A DNA stretch of 64,000 bases from Cyanobium sp. E1_MAG_00006 (GTDB lineage: Bacteria > Cyanobacteriota > Cyanobacteriia > PCC-6307 > Cyanobiaceae): positions 248,001-312,000 of the forward strand of contig JAIYAQ010000012.1 in NCBI GenBank assembly GCA_027488975.1, read 5' to 3'. The notes beneath the pieces were generated by a model. It saw only the letters and a list, made by a program, of their open reading frames with translations, made no database searches and was not told the origin of the DNA. Each line of letters starts with the position of its first letter. Positions within the stretch are counted from its first letter, which is position 1. Of the stretch, positions 37,827 through 47,289 are shown piece after piece. The position numbers and the translations under genes were made by a program.

Positions 37827-38927
37827 ATGGTGCCTCCCTCCGCCGTTGCTTCGCCCGACGCCGCGACAGCCGCCATCGGCACCCCTGACGCACCGGCCGT
37901 CAAGGATCCGGTGAAGGACACCATCCTCACCCCGCGGTTCTACACGACCGATTTCGAGGCCATGGCCGCCATGGACCTCCGCCCGAATGAGGTGGAGCTG
38001 GAGGCCATCTGCGAGGAGTTCCGCAAGGACTACAACCGCCACCACTTCGTGCGCAACGAGGAGTTCGAAGGCGCGGCCGACAAGCTCGATCCCGATACCC
38101 GCCGGGTGTTCGTTGAGTTTCTCGAGCAGAGCTGCACCTCCGAGTTCTCTGGCTTCCTGCTCTACAAGGAGCTGAGCCGACGCATCAAGGAGAAGAACCC
38201 CCTGCTGGCCGAGTGCTTCGCGCACATGGCCCGCGATGAAGCCCGCCATGCCGGCTTCCTCAACAAGTCGATGAGCGACTTCGGTCTTCAGCTCGACCTG
38301 GGCTTCCTGACCGCCAACAAGGCCTACACCTACTTCAAGCCCGCCTACATCTTCTACGCCACTTACCTGAGCGAGAAGATCGGCTACTGGCGCTACATCG
38401 CCATCTACCGCCACCTCGAGAAGAACCCCGACAGCAAGATCTTCCCGATCTTCAACTTCTTCGAGAACTGGTGCCAGGACGAGAACCGCCACGGCGACTT
38501 CTTCGATGCCCTGATGAAAGCTCAGCCCAGCACGGTCACCGGTCTCAAGGCCCGCCTCTGGTGCCGCTTCTTCCTGCTGGCGGTGTTCGCCACCATGTAC
38601 GTGCGTGACGTGGCCCGCAAGGAGTTCTACGAAGCCCTCGGCCTCGATGCGCGCGAGTACGACAAGTACGTGATCGCCAAGACCAACGAGACCACGGCGC
38701 GGGTCTTCCCGGTGGTGCTGAACGTCGACCATCCGAAGTTCTATGAGCGGCTGGAGCAGCTGGTACAGAACAACGCCCAGCTCAGCAAGGCCGACGAAGG
38801 CTCGGCACCGGCGCCGCTCAAGGCACTGCGCAAGCTCCCCTTCTGGATCGCCAACGCCGCCGTGATGGCCAAGTTGTTCCTGACGAGCCCGATCCGCAGC
38901 GAGCAGTTCCAGCCCGCCGTGCGCTGA
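37827..38927 (+). CDS. acsF: aerobic Mg-protoporphyrin IX monomethyl ester cyclase
   Basis: This di-iron oxygenase forms the isocyclic ring of chlorophyll. The ferritin-like core shows its iron ligands in [18 protein letters not shown] (about residues 94-111), [11 protein letters not shown] (about 134-144) and [13 protein letters not shown] (about 213-225). The length of 366 residues is typical. The N-terminal 28 residues are Ala/Pro-rich and likely flexible. Distinctive upstream context is the 15-bp tandem repeat, and a terminator follows. The oxygen-dependent enzyme fits an oxygenic phototroph. Confidence 0.96.
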   Translation: MVPPSAVASPDAATAAIGTPDAPAVKDPVKDTILTPRFYTTDFEAMAAMDLRPNEVELEAICEEFRKDYNRHHFVRNEEFEGAADKLDPDTRRVFVEFLEQSCTSEFSGFLLYKELSRRIKEKNPLLAECFAHMARDEARHAGFLNKSMSDFGLQLDLGFLTANKAYTYFKPAYIFYATYLSEKIGYWRYIAIYRHLEKNPDSKIFPIFNFFENWCQDENRHGDFFDALMKAQPSTVTGLKARLWCRFFLLAVFATMYVRDVARKEFYEALGLDAREYDKYVIAKTNETTARVFPVVLNVDHPKFYERLEQLVQNNAQLSKADEGSAPAPLKALRKLPFWIANAAVMAKLFLTSPIRSEQFQPAVR

Positions 38928-38954
38928 AGCGGCAAACGCCGCAGCGTCCCCTTG

Positions 38955-38983
38955 GCCCTGGCCGTTGCGGCCGGGGCTTTCTT
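38955..38983 (+). terminator. intrinsic terminator after acsF
   Basis: GCCCTGGCC (38955-38963) pairs with GGCCGGGGC (38969-38977), including one T-G wobble, around a five-base loop. TTTCTT follows at 38978. It lies 27 bases after the acsF stop and matches a rho-independent terminator. Confidence 0.75.
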
Positions 38984-39087
38984 GCAGGGCCCTCCAGCAG
39001 GACTCTCCAGCCGCGCTCCCGCAGGCTGTCCTGCAGACCAACAGCCCAACACCCGCCCATCCAAGCCCTGATCGCCAGAGACCTCGC

Positions 39088-40542
39088 GTGATCGCCACCC
39101 CCTCCGCCAGTCCATCCACCGCAGCGAACGCCAGCCTGGCCGACGGCTTCGGCGATCACTGGCGCCCCAGGCTGGAGACCCTTTTGGCCGATGGCCGGGC
39201 CGCCGGTGCTGATCTGGTGGAGGTCTTTCTAGAGCGCACCGACCACCTCGGCGTGCTGGCGGAGCAGGAGCGGATCACCAGCGTGACCCCGGCCTTCGGC
39301 ATGGGCGCCGGCATCCGTGTGTTCCTGGCCCACCGCGATGGCTTCGTCAGCACCAACGACCTCAGCGAAGCGGGGCTGCAGCGGGCACTCGAGCAGGCGC
39401 TGGGCATGCTCGGCCTGCAGCGCAACAGCCAGGCGGCCTCTCTCTTCGACGGTCTGACGCCGCTGCGCGATTTCGCTGCCACCAAAGCCGACTGGCTGCA
39501 ACGCTGCCCGATGCTGCAGGAGGCCACCGTTCGGCTACTCGACGGCACCGCCGCCTTGCAGCGACGCGGCCGTCATCTGCAGGCTCGCCGCGGCAGCTAT
39601 GCCCGCGACTGGCAGGAGGTGCTTGTGGCCGCCAGCGACGGCACCTTCGGCCGCGACGTGCGCCTGCATCAGTCGGTGGGTCTGAATGTTCTGGCAGCCG
39701 ATGGCGACAACCGCGCCGGCGTCGGCCGCCGCTACGGCACCGAAGGGCGGCCGGACGATCTGCGCCAGTGGGACGCGGAAGCCTCAGCGGCCGAGGTATG
39801 CGAAAGCGCCGGCACCATGCTCTATGCCGACTATGTGGAAGCGGGACAGCTTCCGGTGGTGCTGGCCAACCGCTTCGGCGGCGTGATCTTCCACGAAGCC
39901 TGCGGCCACCTGCTGGAAACCACCCAGGTGGAACGCGGCACCACACCCTTCGCCGAGAAGGTGGGCGAGCCGATCGCTCACGCCGCCGTCACCGCCATCG
40001 ATGAGGGCCTCACCGGCGGCGCCTTCGGCTCGTTGTCGATGGACGACGAGGGCATGGAACCGCAGCGCACGGTGCTGATCGAGAACGGCGTGCTGCAGCG
40101 CTTCATCAGCGACCGGGCCGGCGAACTGCGCACGGGCCACGCCCGCACCGGTAGCGGCCGCCGCCAGAGCCACACCTTCGCGGCCGCCAGCCGCATGCGC
40201 AACACCTACATCGCCGCCGGCCCGCACACCCCGGACGACCTGATCGCCTCGGTGGACAAGGGGCTGTACTGCAAGTCGATGGGGGGCGGCAGCGTGGGCC
40301 CCACCGGCCAGTTCAATTTCGCCGTGGAGGAGGGCTACCTGATCGAGAACGGCAAGCTCACCAAACCCGTGAAGGGCGCCACCCTGATCGGCGAGGCCAA
40401 GGAGGTGATGCCGCGCATCTCGATGTGCGCCAACGATCTCGAGCTGGCCGCCGGCTTCTGCGGCTCCGTGAGTGGCAGCATCTTCGTCACCGTCGGCCAG
40501 CCGCACATCAAGGTCGATTCGATCACCGTGGGGGGCCGCTGA
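39088..40542 (+). CDS. tldD: TldD metalloprotease subunit
   Basis: TldD carries the active zinc site of the TldD/TldE heterodimeric protease, known from microcin B17 maturation and CcdA antitoxin degradation. The zinc motif is [11 protein letters not shown] (about residues 267-277). C-terminal family blocks include [16 protein letters not shown] and [17 protein letters not shown] 39088 gives 484 residues, and the first 20 are Ser/Ala-rich. tldE follows two bases downstream, the expected pairing. Confidence 0.94.
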   Translation: MIATPSASPSTAANASLADGFGDHWRPRLETLLADGRAAGADLVEVFLERTDHLGVLAEQERITSVTPAFGMGAGIRVFLAHRDGFVSTNDLSEAGLQRALEQALGMLGLQRNSQAASLFDGLTPLRDFAATKADWLQRCPMLQEATVRLLDGTAALQRRGRHLQARRGSYARDWQEVLVAASDGTFGRDVRLHQSVGLNVLAADGDNRAGVGRRYGTEGRPDDLRQWDAEASAAEVCESAGTMLYADYVEAGQLPVVLANRFGGVIFHEACGHLLETTQVERGTTPFAEKVGEPIAHAAVTAIDEGLTGGAFGSLSMDDEGMEPQRTVLIENGVLQRFISDRAGELRTGHARTGSGRRQSHTFAAASRMRNTYIAAGPHTPDDLIASVDKGLYCKSMGGGSVGPTGQFNFAVEEGYLIENGKLTKPVKGATLIGEAKEVMPRISMCANDLELAAGFCGSVSGSIFVTVGQPHIKVDSITVGGR

Positions 40543-40544
40543 CC

Positions 40545-41951
40545 ATGACCATCTCCACCCCTGCCGGCAGCAGCAGCGCAGACAGCGCGACCAGCAGCCT
40601 CAACGCCGAGCACCTGCGCCAGCGCCTCGAGCAGCTCGCCAGCTCCGCCGGAATCCGCCAATGGGATCTCGGCGCCGCTTGCAGCACCGACACCTCCGTG
40701 CAGGTGGATCGCGGTGAGGCCAAGCAGCTCAAGGGCGCCCAGCGCAGTTCGATCACCGTGCGCGTCTGGAACGACGACGGCCTGGTGGGCGTCACCAGCA
40801 CCTCCGATCTGTCCGACTCCGGACTGGCCCGTGCCCTCTCCGGGGCGCGCGATGCCAGCGCCTACGGCAACCCCGACGACACCCCCGCCTTCTCACCACT
40901 GGCCACCGCGCCTCTGGCGCACCTGGATCAGCCGCTGCATGAACCGCGCGGCATCCTGCAGCTGCTCGACACCCTGCGCGATGCCGAGCGACAGCTGCTC
41001 GGCCGCCACAACGCCATCGGCACGGTTCCGTACAACGGCCTGGCGGAACGCAGCAGCGAACGCATCTATCTCAACAGCACCGGCGCCTGCCGTCAGCAGC
41101 GCCTCACCACCGCCAGCCTCTACCTCTACGCCCGCGCCGAGGAGACGGGCCGCAAACCCCGCAGCGCCGGAGCCGTGCGGCTGGGCTACGGCGCCAGCGA
41201 GCTCGACATCGCCGGCTGTATCGACGAAGCCGCTGAGCGCACCATCGCCCACCTCGACTACGCCCCGATCGAGACCGGCCGTTACACCTGTGTGTTCAGC
41301 CCCGAGGCCTTCCTTGATCTGATCGGCGCCTTCAGCAGCCTGTTCAATGCCCGGGCCGTGCTCGACGGCGTCAGCCTCAGCAACCGCGAGTCGATCGGTC
41401 AGCAACTGGCGGTGCCATTCCTCTCGATCCACGACAACGGCCTGCACCCGGGCAACATCGGCGCCGCCGCCTTCGACGGCGAAGGCACACCCACCAGCCC
41501 GCTGGCCCTGCTGGAAGGCGGCGTGCTGCGCAGTTTCCTGCATTCCGAAGCCACGGCCCGCGCCTTCGGTGTTGCGCCCACCGGGCACGCTGGCCTTGGG
41601 GCGAAGGTGTCTGTGGGGCCAGACTGGTTCGAGATCACGGCAACCCCCGGCAGCGGCGGCGGTCAGGCGGGTCTGGATCGCTTCAATGCTGGTGAACCGA
41701 TCGTCTGGATCGATTCACTCTCGGCCCTGCACGCCGGCGTGAAGGCCAGCCAGGGCTCCTTCTCGCTGCCATTCGACGGCTGGCTGGTGCGCGGCGGTGA
41801 AGCGCGCTCGATCGAGGCCGCCACCGTGGCCGGCGATATCCGCAGCCTGCTGAAGGCGATCGTGGGCTTCGAAGGTGAGGCCAAGGTCACACCGGATGGC
41901 CTCTGCCCGTTGGTGTGGGTGGAGGGGCTCTCGATCACAGGCGAGGCCTGA
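40545..41951 (+). CDS. tldE: TldE/PmbA metalloprotease subunit
   Basis: This 468-residue partner of TldD has the same fold without the HExxxH zinc motif. Family stretches include RVWNDDGLVGVTSTSDLS (about residues 73-90), YTCVFSPEAFLDL, the LSIHDNGLHPGNIG region and SLPFDGWLVRGGE near the C-terminus. It is separated from tldD by two bases. The substrate in cyanobacteria is unknown; no ribosomal peptide cluster is visible nearby. Confidence 0.93.
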   Translation: MTISTPAGSSSADSATSSLNAEHLRQRLEQLASSAGIRQWDLGAACSTDTSVQVDRGEAKQLKGAQRSSITVRVWNDDGLVGVTSTSDLSDSGLARALSGARDASAYGNPDDTPAFSPLATAPLAHLDQPLHEPRGILQLLDTLRDAERQLLGRHNAIGTVPYNGLAERSSERIYLNSTGACRQQRLTTASLYLYARAEETGRKPRSAGAVRLGYGASELDIAGCIDEAAERTIAHLDYAPIETGRYTCVFSPEAFLDLIGAFSSLFNARAVLDGVSLSNRESIGQQLAVPFLSIHDNGLHPGNIGAAAFDGEGTPTSPLALLEGGVLRSFLHSEATARAFGVAPTGHAGLGAKVSVGPDWFEITATPGSGGGQAGLDRFNAGEPIVWIDSLSALHAGVKASQGSFSLPFDGWLVRGGEARSIEAATVAGDIRSLLKAIVGFEGEAKVTPDGLCPLVWVEGLSITGEA

Positions 41952-41960
41952 ACGCATCGG

Positions 41961-43001
41961 ATGAAGATCCTGTTCTGGGGCACGCCCGCCTACGCCGTGT
42001 CCAGCCTGAATGCCCTGGAGGCCGCTGGCCATGAGCTGGTGGGGGTGGTGACCCAGCCGGACCGGCGCCGCGGCCGCGGACGGGAGTTGATGCCCTCACC
42101 AGTGAAAGTGCGTGCCCTGGAACTCGGGCTGCCGGTGTTCACCCCGGAGCGGATCCGTCGGGAGCCGCAATGCCAGCAGGAGCTCGCCGCTCTTGGCGCT
42201 GATGCCTACGTGGTGGTGGCCTTCGGCCAGATCCTGCCACCCGAAGTGCTGCAACAGCCGCCCCTGGGATGCTGGAACGGCCACGGCTCCCAGCTGCCGC
42301 GCTGGCGCGGCGCCGGACCGATTCAGTGGTGCCTGCTGGAAGGCGATGCCAGCACCGGCGTGGGGATCATGGCGATGGAGGAGGGCCTGGACACCGGGCC
42401 GGTGCTGCTGGAGCGGGCCATTCCCATCGGCCTGCTGGAGAACGCCAAGCAACTGGGGGAGCGCCTGGCCCAGCTCACCGCCGCGCTACTGGTGGAGGCG
42501 ATGCCACACATCGAAGCGGCGGGGCCGGGAACGGAAGCGGAACGGCTGACCCGCCTCGGGGTGCGCAGCCAGGCGGGGGACGGCCTCACCTACGCCCGCA
42601 TGCTCAGCAAGCAGGACTTCCAGATCGACTGGAGTCAGTCGGCGCTGGCGATCCATCGCCGCGTGATGGGCCTCTACCCCGGAGCCACCGCCAGCTGGCA
42701 CGGCAAGCGACTGAAGTTGCTGGCCACTGAACCGCTGGTGGAGAGGCTGAAGGATCAGCTCAGCCCAGAGGCTGCCGCCTTGGTGCGCCCCGTGGGGACA
42801 CAGCCCGAGGCTGAGCCCACCGTTGCCGGCACTGTGTCGCCCGGCACCGTGCTGGAGGTGGTACCGGAGGTTGGCCTGGTGGTGGCCAGCGGCGGCTGTC
42901 CGCTGCTGGTGCGGGAGGCGCAGGTGGAGGGCAAGGCGGCCGCAGCAGGCACCCAGCTGCTGCAGCAACTGCAGGTGAAACCTGGCGATCGCCTGGGCTG
43001 A
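41961..43001 (+). CDS. fmt: methionyl-tRNA formyltransferase
   Basis: This enzyme formylates initiator Met-tRNA using 10-formyl-THF. The N-terminal domain begins ILFWGTPAYAVSSL (about residues 3-16). The catalytic Asn and His lie in WNGHGSQLPRWRGAGPIQW (about 110-128), and the catalytic Asp lies in MAMEEGLDTGPVL. A C-terminal OB-fold follows (about 215-340). The usual NIHPSLLPRWRGAAPIQ reads NGHGSQLPRWRGAGPIQ here, keeping the key residues. The length of 346 residues is slightly long. The gene starts nine bases after tldE. Confidence 0.94.
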   Translation: MKILFWGTPAYAVSSLNALEAAGHELVGVVTQPDRRRGRGRELMPSPVKVRALELGLPVFTPERIRREPQCQQELAALGADAYVVVAFGQILPPEVLQQPPLGCWNGHGSQLPRWRGAGPIQWCLLEGDASTGVGIMAMEEGLDTGPVLLERAIPIGLLENAKQLGERLAQLTAALLVEAMPHIEAAGPGTEAERLTRLGVRSQAGDGLTYARMLSKQDFQIDWSQSALAIHRRVMGLYPGATASWHGKRLKLLATEPLVERLKDQLSPEAAALVRPVGTQPEAEPTVAGTVSPGTVLEVVPEVGLVVASGGCPLLVREAQVEGKAAAAGTQLLQQLQVKPGDRLG

Positions 43002-43037
43002 ATGCAGGCAGAGGGCAGCGTTGCGATCAGCAATCCC

Positions 43038-43889
43038 TCAGGCGAGCAGCAGCTGATACGCCGCGTTGATGCGGTGGAAATCAGCTGCCTGACCACCCAT
43101 GTCGGGGTGGTGGCGCTTCACCAGCCGGCGGTGCGCAGCCTTGATTGCCTCGCGTGATGCTCCCCAGCGGAGCCCAAGCACCTGCAGAGCCGCCAGCAGG
43201 CGGGGATCCGCATCAGCCGGAGCCGGATCAGCGGCGGAGTGTTGGTGAGTCTGGCGGTCCGATCGGCGCTGATCGGTACTGCGCTGATCCGTACTGCGTT
43301 GATCCGTGCGGGTGCGGCGGCCTTGACGATGCTGCGATCGAGGCCGCTCCAGACGCTGCTGGCGCTGGCGCAGGTCGGCCACCACGCGGGCGGGATCGTC
43401 CTCCAACCATTCGCTGGCACTGATTCCGTAGAGCCCGAAGGCGGCAAGCACCGCCAGGCGCTTCTTGGTGAGCGGCCCGGCCAGAGCCTGCTGCAGATCC
43501 GCGCCAAGGCCCGGAGCCAGGCGATCCAGCCTCTGCTCGAGTGTGAGGTGGGGATGCAAACTGCCGCGGTTCAGCGCCTCGATCAGTCCGCGCAGGCCGC
43601 TGTCGTCGCCACCGGAGCGCAGCTCCGGCCAGCCGCTCTGGCGAGCCAGCCGCTCACCCCAACGGCGCACCTGCTCGGCGGTGACGCGCGGCGCGGCCTG
43701 GGTTTCGGCACCAGTCGGGCCAGCGGATCGGGAATGTCGATCCAGCCGCTCCAGCTGGGCGAGGCGCCGGCGCAGCTGCTGCACTTCCTGGCGCAGGGCC
43801 TGGTTTTCGGCGAGCAGGCCCTCCAGATTGCTGGTCACCGGCCGGGGCTGCCGCGGCGGGGAGGACCAACGGCGTGGATCGAACCCCAT
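43038..43889 (-). CDS. coiled-coil protein with C-terminal J domain
   Basis: This 283-residue protein has a short heptad-like segment (about residues 20-50, NLEGLLAENQALRQEVQQL), a helical middle region and a C-terminal J domain (about 227-283) with the HPD motif in RLVKRHHPDMGG. A charged linker repeats STDQ (about residues 196-214), encoded by a 15-base tandem DNA repeat at 43268-43312. J domains recruit DnaK; the client or location is unknown. It lies downstream of the helicase on the same strand, 20 bases away. Confidence 0.8.
   Translation of the reverse strand: MGFDPRRWSSPPRQPRPVTSNLEGLLAENQALRQEVQQLRRRLAQLERLDRHSRSAGPTGAETQAAPRVTAEQVRRWGERLARQSGWPELRSGGDDSGLRGLIEALNRGSLHPHLTLEQRLDRLAPGLGADLQQALAGPLTKKRLAVLAAFGLYGISASEWLEDDPARVVADLRQRQQRLERPRSQHRQGRRTRTDQRSTDQRSTDQRRSDRQTHQHSAADPAPADADPRLLAALQVLGLRWGASREAIKAAHRRLVKRHHPDMGGQAADFHRINAAYQLLLA
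43268..43312 (-). repeat. 15-bp tandem repeat inside the J-domain gene
   Basis: On the plus strand, GCTGATCGGTACTGC, GCTGATCCGTACTGC and GTTGATCCGTGCGGG follow one another. They encode the repeated (R)STDQ linker of the minus-strand J-domain protein. The period is a multiple of three, so copy changes would keep the frame. Confidence 0.75.
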
Positions 43890-43909
43890 GGGCGATGGCG
43901 GGCCTCAGC

Positions 43910-45256
43910 TCAGCGGCTGCGGGGCCGCGCCTGAGAGCGGCCACGGGAGGCGCCGCCGGCCACCGCTCCAGCGGCGGAACGCCCACCCCCCGAGCGGCTA
44001 CCACCGCGCCCGCGACCGCCACTCAGATCCAGCGGCGGGGCCGAGAGCACCGTGGGCTCGAAGCCGGGCACCGCCTGACGGGGCAGCGGGTTGCCGATCA
44101 TCCGCTCGATCGCGCGCAGCAGCTCGTGCTCCTCGGCCGCCACCAGCGAAACGGCATGGCCGCTGTGGCCGGCGCGCCCGGTGCGGCCGATGCGGTGGAC
44201 GTAGTCCTCCGCCTGGTTGGGCAGATCGAGGTTCACCACATGCGGCAGCTGGTGGATGTCGATGCCGCGGGCGGCAATATCGGTGGCCACCAGCACGCGC
44301 ACCTCGCCGCCCTTGAAGCCCGCCAGGGCGCGGGTGCGGGCCCCCTGGCTCTTGTTGCCGTGGATGGCGGCGGCCTCGATGCCCTCCTTCGTGAGCCGCT
44401 CGGCAATGCGATTAGCGCCGTGCTTGGTGCGAGAGAACACCAGCACCTGCTGCCAGTCGTTGCTGCGGATCAGGTGACCAAGCAGCTCCGGCTTGCGGTC
44501 CATATCGCAGGGATGGAGCACATGCTCCACCGTTGCGGCCGTGCGGTTCTCCGGCGTGGCCTGCAGCTGCACGGGGTTGTGCAGCAGGCCGGTGGCCAGC
44601 TTCTTGATCGAGGCCTCGAAGGTGGCCGAGAACAGCAGGTTCTGCCGTTTTGGCGGCAGCAGCGCCAGGATCTTCTGGATGTCACGGATGAAGCCCATGT
44701 CGAGCATGCGATCGGCCTCATCGAGCACCAGGATCTCGACGCGATCGAGCTTGACGGCGTTCTGCTGAGCCAGATCCATCAGCCGGCCTGGCGTGGCCAC
44801 CAGCACATCGGCGCCGCGGCGCAGGCGCATCATCTGCGGGTTGACCTTCACACCGCCAAACACCACGTCGGAACGCAGATCAAGGTGGCGCGAATAGGCC
44901 GCCACGTTCTCACCCACCTGGGCCGCCAGTTCGCGGGTGGGGGTGAGCACCAGGGCTCGCACGATGTTGTTACGAGCATGGGCCCCATGCCGCAGCCGCT
45001 CCAGCATCGGCAGAGTGAACCCGGCGGTCTTGCCCGTGCCGGTCTGAGCCGCGGCCATCACATCACGGCCCTCCAGCACTGCCGGAATGCACTGCTGCTG
45101 AATCGGCGAAGGCGTGGTGTATCCCTTCTCCAGAACCGCCTGCACGATCGGCCGACCCAGGCCGAGGGCGGTGAAGGGTGAGCTGCTGAGGGCCTCCTCA
45201 CTGGGAACAGGCATCTGGCGGACCGGCTGCGGGGTGCGCGCACCTGGATCAGTCAC
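43910..45256 (-). CDS. DEAD-box RNA helicase, RhlE type
   Basis: This ATP-dependent RNA helicase has the nine motifs in order: Q motif ([12 protein letters not shown], about residues 47-58), motif I AQTGTGKT (about 70-77), PTRELA, TPGR, motif II DEAD (about 173-176), SAT, then the C-terminal ARGID and [11 protein letters not shown] glycine/arginine/serine-rich tail ([12 protein letters not shown]) likely binds RNA. GTG 45256 gives MTDPGART and 448 residues. An ATG at 45214 is also possible. Cyanobacterial relatives include cold-induced helicases. Confidence 0.92.
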   Translation of the reverse strand: MTDPGARTPQPVRQMPVPSEEALSSSPFTALGLGRPIVQAVLEKGYTTPSPIQQQCIPAVLEGRDVMAAAQTGTGKTAGFTLPMLERLRHGAHARNNIVRALVLTPTRELAAQVGENVAAYSRHLDLRSDVVFGGVKVNPQMMRLRRGADVLVATPGRLMDLAQQNAVKLDRVEILVLDEADRMLDMGFIRDIQKILALLPPKRQNLLFSATFEASIKKLATGLLHNPVQLQATPENRTAATVEHVLHPCDMDRKPELLGHLIRSNDWQQVLVFSRTKHGANRIAERLTKEGIEAAAIHGNKSQGARTRALAGFKGGEVRVLVATDIAARGIDIHQLPHVVNLDLPNQAEDYVHRIGRTGRAGHSGHAVSLVAAEEHELLRAIERMIGNPLPRQAVPGFEPTVLSAPPLDLSGGRGRGGSRSGGGRSAAGAVAGGASRGRSQARPRSR

Positions 45257-45397
45257 AGGCTGAGACTGGCCTGCCTCCCCTGCGCTGCCCGCACTGGGAA
45301 TGGCTGCCCCGGGCCGGGCACTGCTGCGACGGCGCCGGACACTGGATGCGGGGTTGGATGACGGCGAAATGGCAGCAGCCCCGCAGATCCCTTCACC

Positions 45398-46102
45398 CTA
45401 GGGTCCGCCCCTGCGCGGCTCCTCGGTGTACAGCTGTCGCGCCTGCTCCAGGCAGCGCAGCAGATCGGCATCGAGGAGATCGCAGGCCTCCGGCCACAGC
45501 CCGGCCAGCCAGCGGCGCAGCGCCGTGACATCAGGCTCCGGGCTGAAGAACGCCTCCTGAGCTGCCAGCACCCGGAACTTGAGGAACTCCAGCAGACGTG
45601 CCCGCAGGCGGGCCGGCTGGATCAACCGGCAGCGCCGTGGATCCAGCGCCAGGGCAAAACGCTCGCCGATCGTCACCGCCGGCAGAGGCGGTGCCAGCAC
45701 CTCCAGCAGCGAGAGGCTCTGGTGGTGGGCCCGTTTGGTTTCCGGATGCGGGTAATAGATCAAAGCCGGCGAATCCGTCGCTGCCGGATCGCTCAGGCGC
45801 CGCAGGTGGCAGTGCCAGAAGGAGAAAGTCTCCGGAGGGTGACGATCCGTCCAGCGCAGCTCGGGCACGTGGTGGTCGGGGTCGCGCAGGCGCCATTCCC
45901 CCGGAGCGAATGAGAGGTTGAGGGTGGCTGCTTGATACGGCGCGAGATCAAGTCCGTGGGTGGCGAACAGGGGCGCCTGCAGGGCGATCGTGCCGGAGGG
46001 GTAGGGACTGTCTGCCGCGCGGCCGGATGCCACGCCATGGCCCGCCACCAGCCGGCCCTCGACCCAGAGCGGTGCAGGTTCCGTGGCCAGCGCGCCGCTC
46101 AC
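45398..46102 (-). CDS. conserved hypothetical protein downstream of DUF6464
   Basis: This 234-residue soluble protein starts at GTG 46102, which overlaps the stop of the DUF6464 gene by four bases (GTGA), indicating translational coupling. Conserved-looking blocks are PLWVEGRLVAGHGVASG, ATLNLSFAPGEWRLR, ETFSFWHCHLRRL and ALIYYPHPETKRAHHQ. The His/Trp-rich centre could bind a metal or nucleotide, but no known motif is recognisable. A longer frame exists upstream but lies inside the DUF6464 gene. Confidence 0.6.
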   Translation of the reverse strand: MSGALATEPAPLWVEGRLVAGHGVASGRAADSPYPSGTIALQAPLFATHGLDLAPYQAATLNLSFAPGEWRLRDPDHHVPELRWTDRHPPETFSFWHCHLRRLSDPAATDSPALIYYPHPETKRAHHQSLSLLEVLAPPLPAVTIGERFALALDPRRCRLIQPARLRARLLEFLKFRVLAAQEAFFSPEPDVTALRRWLAGLWPEACDLLDADLLRCLEQARQLYTEEPRRGGP

Positions 46103-46443
46103 GAAACGGCTGGGCTGTAGTGGGCACAGCGCTCGCAGGGCCCCTCCGGCAGCACGGCGCAGCGCAACAGCGGTGTGCGGGCGTTGTAGCGGCAACTGGG
46201 ATCGCCGATCACCCAGCGCCCCTGCCAGTGGCGGGCATCGGCAGGCTGCCGCTGGGGTTTCACCTGCAGAGCGATGCTGCTGAGTTCGTAGCGTCCGCCG
46301 CGCAGCTGGTAGCGATGGTGGCGCTGCAGCACAAGAAAGCTGCGGTCCTCCACCACCAGCCAGCGGCCGGGATGGGGCACGTCCTCCAGTTCGAGACGCT
46401 GCAGCAGACGATTGCTGCCGGCCTGGCGCAGTTCCACCTGCAT
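46099..46443 (-). CDS. DUF6464-family protein
   Basis: This 114-residue protein resembles the cyanobacterial DUF6464 family. Recognisable stretches are LEDVPHPGRWLVVEDRSFLVL (two blocks), RHHRYQLRGGRYELS, WQGRWVIGDPSCRYNA and LRCAVLPEGPCERCAHY. Four cysteines in the C-terminal half (SCRYNA, LRCAV, PCERC) could form a metal site. ATG 46443 is used rather than the GTG one codon upstream. It lies just after the TerC-family gene and is coupled to the next gene. Confidence 0.7.
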   Translation of the reverse strand: MQVELRQAGSNRLLQRLELEDVPHPGRWLVVEDRSFLVLQRHHRYQLRGGRYELSSIALQVKPQRQPADARHWQGRWVIGDPSCRYNARTPLLRCAVLPEGPCERCAHYSPAVS

Positions 46444-46447
46444 CACT

Positions 46448-47224
46448 TCAGGGAACCACCTCAGCCGGCTCGGTACTGGACTCAGCTAGCAGGGTCCGCT
46501 TGGAGAAACCCCAGGCGAACAGCAGGGCCACGACCGCCAGCAACACCCATTCCGGCGGCACCAGCTGCGGCAGCGCCAGTCGCAGCAGCAGGCGGATGCC
46601 CACCAGGCCCACAGCCAGATAGCCGGCGCTTTCGAGATGGTTGTATTCCGCCAGCCAGCGGATGAACAGCCCGGATGTGAGCCGCAAGGCCACCACACCG
46701 ATGAACCCGCCGGCCATCACCAGCAGCAGGTTGTCGCTCACCGCCACGGCAGCGGCGACGCTGTCGAGCGAGAAGGCCAGATCAGTGAGGGCCAGGGTGG
46801 TCACCACGGCGAACAGGCCGCGATCGTGGGGGGGATGGGCATCACCGCCACCAGCCTCGGCCTCGGTGATACCCCCGTCGGAATCGCCCATGGCGGCGCG
46901 CAGCAGAGGCGTCAGGTTGCTCAGGCAGAGCCAGAGCAGATAGCCGGCAGCCAGCAGCTGCAGGGGCCAGAAATCCAGCACCCAGCGGGCCAGGCCGATC
47001 AGGGCCAGGCGGAACACCAGCGCCAGCCCGAGGCCGAAATTGAGCGCCTTGCCCTGCAGAGCGGGATCGCGCACCTGGCGCGAGATCGCCGCCAGGGCGA
47101 TGGCGTTGTCCGCCGAGAGCACCGCTTCCAAGGCCACCAGCAAGGGCAGCAGCAGCAGCCATTCACCCCACTGATCCGCCGATTCGATCAGCGGCGACAG
47201 CGAAGGAATGGACTCCGCTTCCAT
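46448..47224 (-). CDS. TerC-family integral membrane protein
   Basis: This 258-residue protein has about seven membrane segments. The TerC signature residues appear in LEAVLSADNAIALAAI (about residues 32-47) and LTDLAFSLDSVAAAVAVS (about 144-161), each with an acidic residue within the membrane. A His/Asp-rich loop (about 112-135) joins the halves. TerC proteins are linked to metal export or to loading manganese into exported proteins; plastid TerC affects thylakoid formation. The gap to the divergent gene is 65 bases. Confidence 0.88.
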   Translation of the reverse strand: MEAESIPSLSPLIESADQWGEWLLLLPLLVALEAVLSADNAIALAAISRQVRDPALQGKALNFGLGLALVFRLALIGLARWVLDFWPLQLLAAGYLLWLCLSNLTPLLRAAMGDSDGGITEAEAGGGDAHPPHDRGLFAVVTTLALTDLAFSLDSVAAAVAVSDNLLLVMAGGFIGVVALRLTSGLFIRWLAEYNHLESAGYLAVGLVGIRLLLRLALPQLVPPEWVLLAVVALLFAWGFSKRTLLAESSTEPAEVVP

Positions 47225-47289
47225 GCAATCCCTCAGAGGCGGCGTTGAACATGCACCCTAGGGAGGCCCCCGCCGCCCAAGAGTTCGCC

